Shown here piece after piece: positions 27,136 to 37,274 of a stretch of 64,000 nucleotides of DNA. The position numbers were made by a program, and so were the translations under genes. This stretch comes from JAEULH01 sp963789785. GTDB taxonomy: Bacteria > Pseudomonadota > Alphaproteobacteria > Rhodospirillales > Defluviicoccaceae. Where the stretch lies: the NCBI GenBank assembly GCA_963789785.1, contig CAWBNC010000011.1, positions 62,001 to 126,000 on the forward strand, given 5' to 3'. Each line of letters opens with the position of its first letter. Position 1 is the stretch's first letter. The notes under the pieces were generated by a model that was not told the DNA's origin, made no database searches, and saw only the letters and a program-made list of their open reading frames with translations.

Positions 27136-27978
27136 TCATGGATGCGGAGCCGGCACGGCCACCTCGGCGCCCGCCGGTTCGCGGCGGAGCAGCGCCCGCG
27201 TCGCCTGTTCCACGTCCGCCTGGCGCATCAGCGCCTCGCCGATCAGAAAGCAGCGGACGCCGACCGCGGCCATCCGCGCCAGATCCGCCGGCGTCGCCAG
27301 CCCGCTCTCGGCGACGATCAGACGGTCCGCCGGCGCGTGCGCGACAAGCGCTTCGGTGGCGGCGATGTCGACCGCGAGGGTGCGCAGATTGCGGTTGTTG
27401 ATGCCGATCATCGCCGCGTCGATGGCGTGCGCGCGGTCGAGTTCGGCGCGATCGTGGACCTCGCAGAGCGCGTCCATGCCGAGTTCCGCAGCGCTCGCCG
27501 CCAGCTCATGGGCGAGCCCGTCGTCGACCGCGGCGAGAATGATCAGGATGCAGTCGGCGCCGATGGCGCGCGCCTCGACGACCTGGTAGGGATCGACCAT
27601 GAAGTCCTTGCGCAGAACCGGCAGCGGCGCGGCGGCGCGGGCGGCTGTCAGGTACCCGTCGTCGCCCTGGAAATAGGCCGCATCGGTCAGGACGGAGAGG
27701 CAGCGGGCGCCGCCCGCGGCATACGCGCGCGCCAATGCGGGCGGGTCGAAGTCCGCGCGGATCACGCCCTTCGATGGCGAGGCCCGTTTGATCTCGGCGA
27801 TGAGGCCGTAGTCGCCGGCCGCGACCGCGGCCCGCAGGGCGGCGGCGAATGGCCGCGGAGCCGCCGCCGAAGCGGCCTCGTTGAGCAGGCTCGAGACGGG
27901 TCGCTCCCGCCGGCATCGGCGGACGTGCTCGCGCTTTGCGGCGCAGATCTCGGTGAGAATATTGGCGGACCCGGTCAT
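27136..27978 (-). CDS. trpC: Indole-3-glycerol phosphate synthase
   Basis: TrpC closes the indole ring in tryptophan synthesis. The 280-residue protein shows LIAEIKRASPSKG (catalytic Lys), VLTDAAYFQGDD, VLRKDFMVDPYQV, IGINNRNLRTL and VAESGLATPADL. The ATG at 27978 (MTGSANILTEICAAKREHV) is preferred; a TTG at 27990 overlapping the trpD stop is possible. It is the last gene of a trpGDC run transcribed leftward. Confidence 0.97.
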   Translation of the reverse strand: MTGSANILTEICAAKREHVRRCRRERPVSSLLNEAASAAAPRPFAAALRAAVAAGDYGLIAEIKRASPSKGVIRADFDPPALARAYAAGGARCLSVLTDAAYFQGDDGYLTAARAAAPLPVLRKDFMVDPYQVVEARAIGADCILIILAAVDDGLAHELAASAAELGMDALCEVHDRAELDRAHAIDAAMIGINNRNLRTLAVDIAATEALVAHAPADRLIVAESGLATPADLARMAAVGVRCFLIGEALMRQADVEQATRALLRREPAGAEVAVPAPHP

Positions 27979-27986
27979 GGCGAAGC

Positions 27987-29051
27987 TCAACCGCCCCGCC
28001 GCCGGCTCGCCGACGGCGCTTCCGCCAGCCCTCCAAACCCCGCTGTCGTGATGGCGACCAGTCGGGACAGTGCAGCGCGCGCGCAGCCCTCGTCGATGGC
28101 CCGGGCCGCCAGCGCCGCGCCGTCCCGCAACGAGTGGACCCGCCCGGCGACAATCAGCGCCGCCGCGGCGTTGAAGACAACGGCATCGCGGAAGGGGCTG
28201 TGCTCGCCGCCAACCATGGCCCGCATCGCCGCGGCGTTGGTCTCGGCGTCGCCGCCGCGCAGATCCTCAGGGCAAGCCCGTGCGAGACCAGCGTCCTCGG
28301 GCGCGACCTCGAAGGTGCGGACAACGCCGTCGTGGAGCTCGGCGACGAACGAGGGGCCGACCGTGGTGAGCTCGTCGAGGCCGTCGGAGCCATGCACCAC
28401 CCAGGCGCGGTGGCTGCCGAGTGTGCCCAGGACCTGTGCCATGGGCTCGATCCAGCGGCGGTCGAAGACGCCTGTGAACTGACGGGTGACGCCGGCCGGG
28501 TTCGACAACGGGCCGATGATGTTGAAGATTGTGCGCAGGCCGAGTTCCACGCGCGGGCCGGCAACATGGCGCATGGCGCTATGATGGCGTGGCGCCATCA
28601 TGAAGCCGATCTTCGCCTCGCGGATCGCCCGTTCGACGACCGCCGGTTCGGCTTCGATGTTGACTCCGAGCGCGGTGAGCACGTCGGCCGAGCCGCACCG
28701 CGAGGACAGCGCCCGATTGCCGTGCTTGGCGACGGGGACGCCGGCGCCGGCGACGACCAGTGCGGCGCCGGTGGAAATGTTGAAGGTGCCGGCGGCGTCG
28801 CCGCCGGTGCCGACGATGTCGATCGCGTCGGCGGGGGCCTTGACCGCCAGCGCCTTGGCGCGAAGAACGCGCACCGCCCCGGCGATTTCTTCGACCGTCT
28901 CGCCGCGGACCCGGAGCGCCATGAGGAAGCCGCCGATCTGCGCCGGCGTCGCATCGCCGGACATCATGATTTCGAAGGCGGCCTCGGCCTCGCTCCCGGA
29001 CAAGGACGCGCCGGTCGCGGCTCGGGCGAGCAGCGCCTTCATGTCGCGCAT
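27987..29051 (-). CDS. trpD: Anthranilate phosphoribosyltransferase
   Basis: TrpD joins anthranilate to phosphoribosyl pyrophosphate. The 354-residue enzyme carries the PRPP loop DIVGTGGDAAGTFNIST, then VAKHGNRALSSRCGSADVL, FMMAPRHHSAMRHV and TIFNIIGPLSNPAG. It starts 9 bases after trpG ends and is followed within 10 bases by trpC, so the three are one operon. Confidence 0.98.
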   Translation of the reverse strand: MRDMKALLARAATGASLSGSEAEAAFEIMMSGDATPAQIGGFLMALRVRGETVEEIAGAVRVLRAKALAVKAPADAIDIVGTGGDAAGTFNISTGAALVVAGAGVPVAKHGNRALSSRCGSADVLTALGVNIEAEPAVVERAIREAKIGFMMAPRHHSAMRHVAGPRVELGLRTIFNIIGPLSNPAGVTRQFTGVFDRRWIEPMAQVLGTLGSHRAWVVHGSDGLDELTTVGPSFVAELHDGVVRTFEVAPEDAGLARACPEDLRGGDAETNAAAMRAMVGGEHSPFRDAVVFNAAAALIVAGRVHSLRDGAALAARAIDEGCARAALSRLVAITTAGFGGLAEAPSASRRRGG

Positions 29052-29060
29052 CCGGCGGCG

Positions 29061-29660
29061 TCACGCCGGTACCTGCTCGCGCTCGCGCTTGTGCTTCGCC
29101 ATGGCGAGAAAGTTCGCAAGCAGGCGATGGCCCTGCTCGGTGGCGATGCTTTCCGGGTGGAACTGAACCCCGTGGATCGGCAGCGTGCGATGGGCGAGAC
29201 CCTGGATGACCCCGTCCTCGCTCGTCGCCGTGATCTCCAGGCACGCGGGCAGGCCTTCGCGCGCGACCATCAGCGAGTGGTAGCGGGTGGCGGTGAAGGG
29301 TGACGGGACGCCGGCGAAGAGGCCGGTTGCGCTGTGGCTGATCCGGCTCAGCTTGCCGTGCATCGGCACGGGCGCGCGAACGACCCGGCCGCCAAAGGCC
29401 TGGCCGATGCTCTGGTGACCGAGGCAGACGCCGAGGATGGGCGTCCGCCCAGCCGCGGCGGCAATCAGGTCGAGGCAGATCCCGGCGCGATCCGGATCGC
29501 AGGGTCCGGGCGAGATCACGATCGCGGCGGGCCGCATGGCGAGCGCCTCGGCGGCGGTCAGCGCGTCGTTGCGCCGGACCTCGACGTCGACGCCGAGGAC
29601 GCCAAGATAATGGTAAAGGTTGTAGGTGAAGCTGTCGTAGTTATCGATGAGCAAGAGCAT
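29061..29660 (-). CDS. trpG: Anthranilate synthase glutamine amidotransferase subunit
   Basis: TrpG feeds ammonia from glutamine to TrpE. Class I amidotransferase motifs are MLLLIDNYDSFTYNL at the start, PGPCDPDRAG, nucleophile Cys in ILGVCLGHQSIGQAFGG, and the His-Glu pair in GVQFHPESI. The ATG at 29660 gives the normal start; the open frame has an extra 10 codons upstream. trpE is separated from trpG by two small unrelated genes. Confidence 0.97.
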   Translation of the reverse strand: MLLLIDNYDSFTYNLYHYLGVLGVDVEVRRNDALTAAEALAMRPAAIVISPGPCDPDRAGICLDLIAAAAGRTPILGVCLGHQSIGQAFGGRVVRAPVPMHGKLSRISHSATGLFAGVPSPFTATRYHSLMVAREGLPACLEITATSEDGVIQGLAHRTLPIHGVQFHPESIATEQGHRLLANFLAMAKHKREREQVPA

Positions 29661-29760
29661 CGCGCGTTCGCCATTCACGTCCGGCGGCATCGGTTCCGCA
29701 CCCGCGGGTCACAATGACCGCCGCCCGGAACATCGTCAAGCGCGGGTCCGGCGGTCGTTC

Positions 29761-30162
29761 GTGCCGCCGGCGATGGCGTGCGCGATTGCACTGATCGCCG
29801 CGGCGATGCCGTTAATTGCCCCCTGTGCCGCCGAGGAGCCGATGATCGAGGCCGCACCGCTCGAGATCGAGCGTCAGCAGATCGGCGGCCGGCTGAATAC
29901 GATCGATCGCAAGCAGGAGGATCGCGGTAGCCGGCTCGTTCCAGTCGCCCCGATCCTGACGGATGATCGCACCGGGCCGCGGCCGCTGACGGGCGTTCGG
30001 CCGCTCGATCCGCTGGGCAGCAACAATCTTCGCCTCGATCTGGAGCGGCGTGGGCTGGAACAGCGCCAGCAGCGGATCGATCGCGATCTCGATCGCATGG
30101 GCAGCGACGGCAGTCCTTCGAGCGGGGATCTGCTGGACCGGCTCAGGCGCGATCAGAAGTAG
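29761..30162 (+). CDS. Exported hypothetical protein
   Basis: A small protein with an N-terminal hydrophobic signal (MACAIALIAAAMPLIAPCAA) and a mature part of about 110 residues rich in Arg, Asp and Leu, with a coiled helical segment RRGLEQRQQRIDRDLDRM. GTG 29761 and ATG 29773 are possible starts; both keep the signal. It is opposite in direction to the trp genes on either side and its end overlaps the end of the next, convergent gene. No domain is recognised. Confidence 0.55.
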   Translation: MPPAMACAIALIAAAMPLIAPCAAEEPMIEAAPLEIERQQIGGRLNTIDRKQEDRGSRLVPVAPILTDDRTGPRPLTGVRPLDPLGSNNLRLDLERRGLEQRQQRIDRDLDRMGSDGSPSSGDLLDRLRRDQK

Positions 30163-30377
30163 CGGCGCTCGGGACGATTATCGTCTGCGGTCTCTGGCAC
30201 GTTGCGCCGGGATCGCGCCTCGGCAGCCTGCAGAATGGCGGCTTGCGTCCATTCGCCGAGCGAGGTTCCCTCGCGTTCGGCACCGGCCCGGGCCGCTTCC
30301 TGCGCCTCCGGTGACACACCGTCGACCACCCAGGTACCGGTGGAGCCGACTTGAGTCGTTTGTTTTGTTTCAGTCAT
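30153..30377 (-). CDS. Small protein with a PodJ/SEL1-like N-terminal motif
   Basis: A 74-residue soluble protein. GGGGAGGACCACG precedes the ATG at 30377. The central part, GVSPEAQEAARAGAEREGTS followed by LGEWTQAAI, resembles the short ribbon-helix-helix-like segment at the N-terminus of PodJ-type and SEL1-repeat proteins of alphaproteobacteria. Nothing else of those proteins is present. It may be a small DNA- or protein-binding factor. It lies between trpG and trpE. Confidence 0.5.
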   Translation of the reverse strand: MTETKQTTQVGSTGTWVVDGVSPEAQEAARAGAEREGTSLGEWTQAAILQAAEARSRRNVPETADDNRPERRYF

Positions 30378-30571
30378 CGTGGTCCTCCCCGAAACTCGTT
30401 GAGGCAACTTGACGAAGCTTCTCGATGGCGCCCGGGGGAGAGGCGCGGTGCCGGCTTGTTCCCACTCTCACCGCGCACCGAAGTTCGCTCGTCCGGCCGC
30501 ACACCTGATCGTAAAGTCTACTATAATCGAGGCCGTTTCGGCGAATCCTTGATGCAGGGGCTGCGCGCGCG

Positions 30572-32107
30572 TCAGCGCGTCGTCGCGACATAGCGCACCG
30601 CCTCCTCGGCTGCCCGGACCAGGGCGCGCGCCTTGTTGCAGGTTTCCTCATGCTCCGCGTCCGGGTCGCTGTCGGCGACGATGCCGCCGCCTGCCTGTAC
30701 ATAGAGAACGCCGTCCTTGACCACGCCGGTGCGGAGCGCAATGCAGGTGTCGAGTTCGCCGCCGGCGCTGATGTAGCCGATGCAGCCGCCGTAGATGCCG
30801 CGCCGCTCCGGCTCGAGCTCCTCGATGATCTCCATCGCCCGGACCTTCGGTGCGCCGGAAACGGTGCCGGCGGGAAAGCCGGCGACCAGCGCGTCGATGG
30901 CGTCCAGCGCCGGATCGAGCTCGCCCTCGACGTTGGAGACGATGTGCATCACGTGCGAGTAGCGCTCGATCACCATCTGCTCGGTGACCTTGACGGTGCC
31001 GACCCGGGCGACGCGGCCGACGTCGTTGCGGCCGAGATCGAGCAGCATGAGATGTTCGGCGCGCTCCTTCTCGTCGGCGAGGAGCTCGGCGGCCAGCGCC
31101 TCATCCTCCGCGAATGTGCGCCCGCGCGGCCTTGTGCCGGCGATTGGCCGGATGGTCACCTTGCCGTCGCGCACCCGAACCATGATCTCGGGACTCGAGC
31201 CGACGACGGCGAAATCGGCAAAGTTCAGGTAGAAGAGGAACGGCGACGGATTGAGCCGGCGCAAGGCCCGGTATAGCGCAAACGGCGACAACGCGAATGG
31301 AATGGCGAACCGCTGCGACGGCACGACCTGGAAAATGTCGCCGGCGAGGATGTAATCCTTGGCTTTGGCGACGAAGGCCTGGTAGCCGCCGGGCCCGAGA
31401 TTGGACGCCGGCATCGCCACTCCGGCGGTCGACGCAGGCGAGGCCCGCTCGTGGCGGACGCTGCGTTCGAACTCGCGGACCGTCTCGCGCCAGTCTGTCG
31501 CGCGCGATGGCGTAGGCCGCATCCGCCGCCGGTCCGTCTCGTTTCCGTCTGTTGCAACGCGCACCGGGGTGATCAGGGTGACGCTGTCGGCGACGTTGTC
31601 GAAAACGCAGATGACGGTCGGGCGGACAAAGATGCCGTCGGGCAGGCCGAGCGTATCGGTATTGGTCGCCGGCAGCCGCTCGATCAGGCGGACAATATCG
31701 TAAGCGAGGTAGCCGACCAGGCCGGCGGCCATCGGCGGGAGGTCGGCGGGCAGGTCGATGCGGGATTCGGCGACGACCGCGCGCAGCGATGCTAGCGCGC
31801 CTTCGCCGGCGCCGACCCGACAGGGGCGGAAGGCATCCGGATCGCTCTCCGCCCGGCGGTTGATTTCGGCGGCATTGCCACGGCAGCGCCAGATCAGATC
31901 GGGTTTCAGGCCGATGAACGAGTAGCGGCCGCGGACGGCGCCGCCCTCGACGGATTCCAGCAGAAAGCTGTTGGGCCGGCCCTCGGCGAGCTTGAGCATG
32001 GCCGAAACCGGCGTCTCCAGATCGGCGACCAGCGTCGTCCACACCACCTGCGCCTCGCCGCGGCCGTAGCGCTCGGCGAAAGCGGCGAAGGCCGGTTCGA
32101 CATCCAT
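30572..32107 (-). CDS. trpE: Anthranilate synthase component I
   Basis: The 511-residue large subunit converts chorismate and ammonia to anthranilate. The feedback-site LLESVEGG is near residue 50, and the chorismate-binding part carries IFQVVPSQRF, FYLNFADFAVVGSSPE, IAGTRPRGRT, MLLDLGRNDVGRVA and FPAGTVSGAPKVRAMEII. It follows the ppiD remnant by 24 bases in the same direction. No leader peptide is seen upstream. Confidence 0.97.
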   Translation of the reverse strand: MDVEPAFAAFAERYGRGEAQVVWTTLVADLETPVSAMLKLAEGRPNSFLLESVEGGAVRGRYSFIGLKPDLIWRCRGNAAEINRRAESDPDAFRPCRVGAGEGALASLRAVVAESRIDLPADLPPMAAGLVGYLAYDIVRLIERLPATNTDTLGLPDGIFVRPTVICVFDNVADSVTLITPVRVATDGNETDRRRMRPTPSRATDWRETVREFERSVRHERASPASTAGVAMPASNLGPGGYQAFVAKAKDYILAGDIFQVVPSQRFAIPFALSPFALYRALRRLNPSPFLFYLNFADFAVVGSSPEIMVRVRDGKVTIRPIAGTRPRGRTFAEDEALAAELLADEKERAEHLMLLDLGRNDVGRVARVGTVKVTEQMVIERYSHVMHIVSNVEGELDPALDAIDALVAGFPAGTVSGAPKVRAMEIIEELEPERRGIYGGCIGYISAGGELDTCIALRTGVVKDGVLYVQAGGGIVADSDPDAEHEETCNKARALVRAAEEAVRYVATTR

Positions 32108-32131
32108 GCGCTCGTGTCCGCAGGTCGACAG

Positions 32132-34027
32132 TCAGAAAAGCTGCTCGAGGGCGGCCGGGTTCATCGTCACCGGGAAGTCGCGGCGGATGCCGCCGAGTCA
32201 ACTGCATCAGCGCGTCTTCCTGCGCCTGCAGGTCGAGATCGCGGCGAGGTGCGTCGACGGCCGCGGTCTGGACATTCGGATCCGCCTCGATCACGGCGGT
32301 GACGCGCAAGACGTAGGCGCCGTCGTCGGCCGGAACGACGACGTGTCTCATCCGGCTTGGCGGCAAAGGCGTCCGTCACCAGCGCCGCCGGAACGTCCGC
32401 GGCCTGCCCGCCGCCGGCTCGGGTGAAGGCGCGGCGTCGTTCGCACACGAAGTCCCTGGCTTTCCGCGGCCGCGGAAAGCGGGCCGCCGGATCGCGCGGC
32501 TTCGGCGATCGCCACGGCCTGCGCCTTCGCCCGCTGCGCTCGCTGCTCGGCCTTCCATGCGGCGATGACGAATCGCCGCGCACCTCGGCCAGCGGCTTCA
32601 CCCCCGCCGGCGTGACGTCGTCGACCCGGACCACGAAGAACGTGTCGCGGCCGCTTTCGGTGAGCACGCTATCGCTGTTCTCGGGGGTCGCGAACGCGGT
32701 CTTGGCGAACTCCTCGGGCAGGCCGGCAACGGCGGCGCCTGCGCGATCCCGACCCGCGGCATCGATAGCCTCGACCCGGAGCAGATCCAGACCCAGTGCG
32801 CTCGCCGCTTCTTCCAGCGACGCGCCGCCGCCCAGGGCATCCTCCAGCCGGGTGCTGAGCGCGTAGACCTCGTCGACGGCCTTCTCCTGCGCCAGTTCGG
32901 CGGCCAGTTGATCGCGAACCTCGGCAAGGCTCTTTTCGCGGGCCGGCGCGATGTCGACGACCCTGAGCACGTGCCAGCCGAGGGGACTGCGCAGCGGCTG
33001 GCTGACCTCGCCGGCGGGCAAGGGCGAAGGCGGCCGTCGCCAAGCTCGCCCGGCAGCTGCGCCCGGCTGACGCGATCCAGCCTGACGCTGGTGGCGCCCT
33101 TGCCGGCGAGATCCGCGGCGACGGCGGCGGCCTCGGCCCCACCGGCGAGCCGGTCGCGGACCTGGGCCGCGGTGGCCTCGTCGCCGACCAGCACCTGCTC
33201 GATCGTCGCGCCGTTCGGGCTCGGCGAACTCCGTCTGCCGCGCCTGGTAGGCTTCTTCGATCTGCTGCGTCAGGCAGCGTTCATCGTCTTGGCCGACGGC
33301 CGGCGCCGAGAGGACGACGCGCCGAGGCGGCGCGGTACTCGGGCGCGGAAAACCGCTCGGGATGAGCCTCGTAGAAGGCCTGGAGCCTGCGCCGGGTCCG
33401 GCTCGCCGACGGTCGCCGACGCCGTCGTTCGGCACGAAGACGTAGTCGGCGACCCGCTTCTCTTCGCGCTGCCTGAAAGATGGCCTCGACCATCGTTTTG
33501 CGGCATGCGGCGCCGGCGGTCACTGCCGAGACCAGCTTGCGCCGGGCGATGTCGCCGCGCACGAGCTCGGCGAAGCCGTCCTCGCTCAAGGCCGTTGAGC
33601 TGAAGGACGCGGCGAAAGAGGTCGGGATCGAAGGCGCCCGAGGGCCCCTGAAACGTCGGGTCGGCCTGCACCGCAGCGCGCACGGCCTCGTCGCTGACGA
33701 CGAGGTCCGAGCCGCCCACGCTCGAGATCGAGCAGGGTCCGCGAAACGATGTTGCCTATGACCTGGTTCGGCAGCCCGAACGCGCGCGCCGTTTCCGCAT
33801 TGACCGTGTCGCCGACGGTCTCGCGTAGCCGGCGCAACTCGCGCTGATAGTCCTCGCGGACCGGTCTGCGGCGGGATCGTCACGTCGCCGACGCGCATGG
33901 CCCAGTCGCGCCCGCCACCGGGACGGAAGACATCGGCGATGCCCCATACGCCGAAGCTGAGGATGAGAAAGACGAACAGCAGCTTGACGACAAATGAGCC
34001 GGTGTACTTGCGGATCGCTTCGAGCAT
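32132..34027 (-). pseudogene. ppiD: PpiD/SurA-type peptidyl-prolyl isomerase, broken into many frames
   Basis: A periplasmic-side folding factor anchored by one N-terminal helix (MLEAIRKYTGSFVVKLLFVF, start 34027). Conserved pieces appear in order but in alternating frames: RLRETVGDTVNAETARAFG, DLVVSDEAVRAAVQADPTFQ, LSEDGFAELVRGDIARRKL, YEAHPERFSAPEYRAAS, the parvulin core SQPLRSPLGWHVLRVVDI and the end RRDFPVTMNPAALEQLF at 32132. At least eight frame changes are needed over 1.9 kb, with almost no stop codons or lost residues. This suggests poor sequence quality here more than old decay. Confidence 0.8.
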
Positions 34028-34129
34028 GGAGCCTCGTCTGCATGGTCTGGAGCCGAAGGTCGCCACGGGCCCGGCGCCCACGCGAGCGCGCGCGGCGGAA
34101 CGCGTCGGGGCGACGACGCCGGCGGATCA

Positions 34130-34233
34130 TAGATCAACCTGCCCTTGGAATGGAAACATCCAAGGGCAGAAAGTCGATCGGTAACAAACTGATCGAGCAT
34201 CTTGGCTGCGCCCGAACGGGCGCAGGATGCTCT
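34130..34233. repeat. Double-hairpin intergenic element (family 1, copy 2, inverted)
   Basis: The reverse complement aligns along its length with the element at 19987-20096. Hairpin 2 (34133-34176) pairs CTGCCCTTGGA with TCCAAGGGCAG and keeps the AAA bulge; hairpin 1 (34195-34232) pairs GAGCAT with ATGCTC around TGCGCCCG/CGGGCGCA. The CTAG ends have decayed. It sits in the 367-base gap 34028-34394 between ppiD and tpiA, which otherwise shows no gene. Confidence 0.75.
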
Positions 34234-34394
34234 TTGCGTTGAGGCTAAAGGCGGCAAGATAACCGATACAAAGGCGCGCGCCGGCGGGGCGCGGCTCCCG
34301 CACAGCGCCGAGGTAATCGGTTTGACGGCCGGCGGCGCTGTGCTAAGAAACGCCCGTCCGCGGCCCGCGGGCCAGCCATCACGGGGAGGGAAGC

Positions 34395-35151
34395 ATGAGC
34401 CGCCGCATTCTGATTGCCGGCAACTGGAAGATGAATTGCCTGCAGGCGGACGGGACCGCCCTCGCCGCGGATCTCGCGTCGCGGATGAAGAGCGGCTCGG
34501 TCAGGTGCGACATGCTCGTCTGCCCGCCGTTCACCCTGGTCAAGACGCGTCCTGGACGCCGTTGCCGGCAGCGGCGTGGCTGTTGGCGGCCAGGACTGTC
34601 ATGCCGCCGAGAAGGGCGCCCACACCGGCGACACGAGCGCCTGGATGCTCAAGGATCTCGGTTGCGCCGCGGTGATCGTCGGCCACTCGGAGCGGCGAAC
34701 CAATCACGCCGAGACCGATGCGGTGGTCAAGGCCAAGGCGGAGGCGGCGCTGGCCGCCGGGCTGATGGCGATCGTCTGCATCGGCGAGACGCTGGAAGAG
34801 CGCGATGCGGGCAAGACCCTGGAGGTCAACCGGACGCAGCTGCAGGGCTCGCTTCCGGAGGGCGCGACGGCGGAGAACACGGTGATCGCCTATGAGCCGG
34901 TATGGGCCATCGGGACGGGGCGCACCGCGACGCCGGATCAGGCGCAGGAAGTCCATGCCGCCATTCGCAGCGAGCTGCGCGGCAAACTGGGCGGCGCGGC
35001 CGCTGACGGCATGCGGATCCTCTACGGCGGCTCGATGAACGCCAAGAACGCTTCCGACCTGCTTTCCCAGGCCGATATCGACGGCGGCCTGATCGGCGGC
35101 GCGGCGCTCAAGGCCGACGATTTCTGGACGATCGCGCAGAGCTGTCCCTGA
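34395..35151 (+). CDS. tpiA: Triosephosphate isomerase (one-base frameshift)
   Basis: The glycolytic isomerase that interconverts dihydroxyacetone phosphate and glyceraldehyde 3-phosphate. It opens ILIAGNWKMN (catalytic Asn and Lys). One excess base near 34548 shifts the frame after FTLVKT; the rest reads VLDAVAGSGVAVGGQDCH, VIVGHSERR (catalytic His), VIAYEPVWAIGTG (catalytic Glu) and ILYGGSMNAKNA. The total is 3n+1 bases. GGGAGGGAAGC precedes the ATG. It heads a run with secG, pyrG and kdsA. Confidence 0.95.
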
Positions 35152-35166
35152 TCGGCCGGAGCCTCC

Positions 35167-35535
35167 ATGGTCACAACGCTGCTCGTCATTCACCTGATCA
35201 TCGCGATCGCCCTCGTCTGCGTCGTTCTGCTGCAGCGGAGCGAGGGCGGCGCATTGGGCATCGGCGGCGGTAGCGGCGGCGGCATGAGCGGCTTTCTGAC
35301 CGGGCGCAGCACCGCGAACCTGCTCACCCGGACGACGGCGATTCTGGCGGCGCTGTTCATCCTCACCAGCTTGACCCTGGCGAAGCTGTCGGGCGGAAGC
35401 GCCGGCCGGTCGCTGTTCGACCAGCAGCCGCTGCCGCAGACCTCAGCGCCGGCGCCGGAAGCGACCCCGCCGCCGTCCCAGGAGCCCGAGGCGCCGCAGA
35501 CGCCGCAAGCACCCTCGGCTCCCCTGGCGCGATAG
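35167..35535 (+). CDS. secG: SecG, preprotein translocase subunit
   Basis: A 122-residue inner-membrane subunit of the Sec translocon. Two helices flank the family motif VLLQRSEGGALGIGGG, and the second helix follows NLLTRTTAILAALFI. A Pro/Ala-rich C-terminal tail is usual in alphaproteobacteria. It starts 15 bases after tpiA and precedes pyrG, a common order in the group. Confidence 0.95.
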   Translation: MVTTLLVIHLIIAIALVCVVLLQRSEGGALGIGGGSGGGMSGFLTGRSTANLLTRTTAILAALFILTSLTLAKLSGGSAGRSLFDQQPLPQTSAPAPEATPPPSQEPEAPQTPQAPSAPLAR

Positions 35536-35621
35536 GTGGGATTGCGCCGTCGCAGCGCGACCGCCGGCGGGACTCGCGGCACTTCCCGCGGAACCTTCCT
35601 TCTGGCATATACTCCAGGTCC

Positions 35622-37254
35622 ATGACGCGGTTCATCTTCATTACCGGCGGCGTGGTCTCCTCGCTCGGCAAGGGTCTTGCCTCGGCGGCATTGGGCGCCT
35701 TGCTCCAGGCGCGCGGCTTCAAGGTCCGCCTGCGCAAGCTCGATCCCTACATCAATGTCGATCCGGGGACGATGAGCCCCTATCAGCATGGCGAGGTCTT
35801 CGTGACCGACGACGGCGCCGAGACCGACCTCGACCTCGGCCACTACGAGCGCTTCACCGGCGTGCCGGCGCGCCGCAGCGACAACGTCACGACCGGGCGG
35901 ATCTACTCCGACGTGATCGCCCGTGAGCGTCACGGCGACTACCTCGGCGCCACCATCCAGGTCATTCCGCACATCACCGACGCGATCAAGGCGTTCGTCG
36001 GCAACGACCTCTCTGACGAGGACTTCGTCCTGTGCGAGATCGGCGGCACCGTCGGCGATATCGAAAGCCTGCCGTTCCTGGAGGCCATCCGCCAGCTCGG
36101 CAATGAGCTGGGCGGCGAGCGGGCGATGTACATCCACGTGACCCTGCTGCCGTATCTGCCCGCCGCGGGCGAACTGAAAACCAAGCCGACGCAGCATTCG
36201 GTCAAGGAGCTGCTGAGCGTCGGGATCCAGCCCGACCTGCTTCTGTGCCGGGCCGAGCGGCCGCTGCCCGAGTCGGAGCGGCGCAAGATCGCGCTGTTCT
36301 GCAACGTCCACTTCGACGCGGTGATTCCCGCCCTCGATGTCGACAGCATCTATGCCGTGCCGATGAGCTACCACGAACAGGGGCTGGACGATCAGGTCTG
36401 CCGTCATTTCCGCCTGGACAACGCGCCGGCGCCGGATCTCGGCGTCTGGCGGGAAATCGCGACCCGGATCGCCCGCCCCGAGGGCGAGGCTTCGATCGCT
36501 GTCGTCGGCAAGTACACCGGCCTGCTCGACGCCTACAAGTCCCTGGGCGAAAGCCTGACCCACGGCGGTATCGCCAACAATGTCCGGGTGCGCGTCGACT
36601 GGATCAACTCGGAGGTCTTCGAGCAGGGCAACGGCGCCATCGACCGGTTGCAAGGCGTCAACGGCATTCTTGTTCCGGGCGGCTTCGGCGAGCGCGGGGC
36701 TGCGGGCAAGATTGCCGCCGCGCGGTTTGCGCGCGAGCATCGCATCCCCTATTTCGGCATCTGCTTCGGCATGCAGATGGCGGTGGTCGAGGCGGCGCGT
36801 AATCTCGCCGGCATTCCCGAAGCGGGTTCGACCGAATTCGGCCCCTGCGCGGCGCCGGTGATCGGGCTGATGACGGAGTGGATGCGCGGCAACGCTATCG
36901 AGCATCGCAGGGCGCAGGGCGACCTCGGCGGCACCATGCGGCTCGGCGCCTACGAATGCGTGCTGCGCAAGAACAGCCGCGCGCGCGAGATCTTCGGCGT
37001 CGATCGCATCTTCGAGCGCCACCGCCACCGTTACGAGGTCAACAGCAACTATATCGGGCTTCTGGAGCGGTGCGGGCTGGTCTTCTCCGGCATGTCGCCC
37101 GACGGGCTGTTGCCGGAAATCGTCGAAATCGCCGATCATCCGTGGTTCTTCGGCGTACAATTTCATCCCGGAACTGCGTTCGAAGCCGTTCGATCCGCAT
37201 CCGCTGTTCATGTCCTTCATCCGCGCCGCCGTCGAGCAGTCGCGGCTGGTTTGA
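35622..37254 (+). CDS. pyrG: CTP synthase (one-base frameshift near the end)
   Basis: CTP synthase aminates UTP using glutamine. The synthetase domain begins FIFITGGVVSSLGKG and has PYINVDPGTMSPYQHGEV and the IGGTVGDIES loop. The amidotransferase domain holds LVPGGFGERG and nucleophile Cys in YFGICFGMQMAVVE. Near 37170 one extra C shifts the frame at the His-Glu motif: in the corrected frame it reads FHPELRSKPFDPHPLFMSF and ends at 37254. Uncorrected, the frame ends at 37271 with an unrelated tail. The body is otherwise full length (about 543 residues). Confidence 0.96.
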
Positions 37255-37274
37255 TGCGCAAGGAGCCCTGAGCC

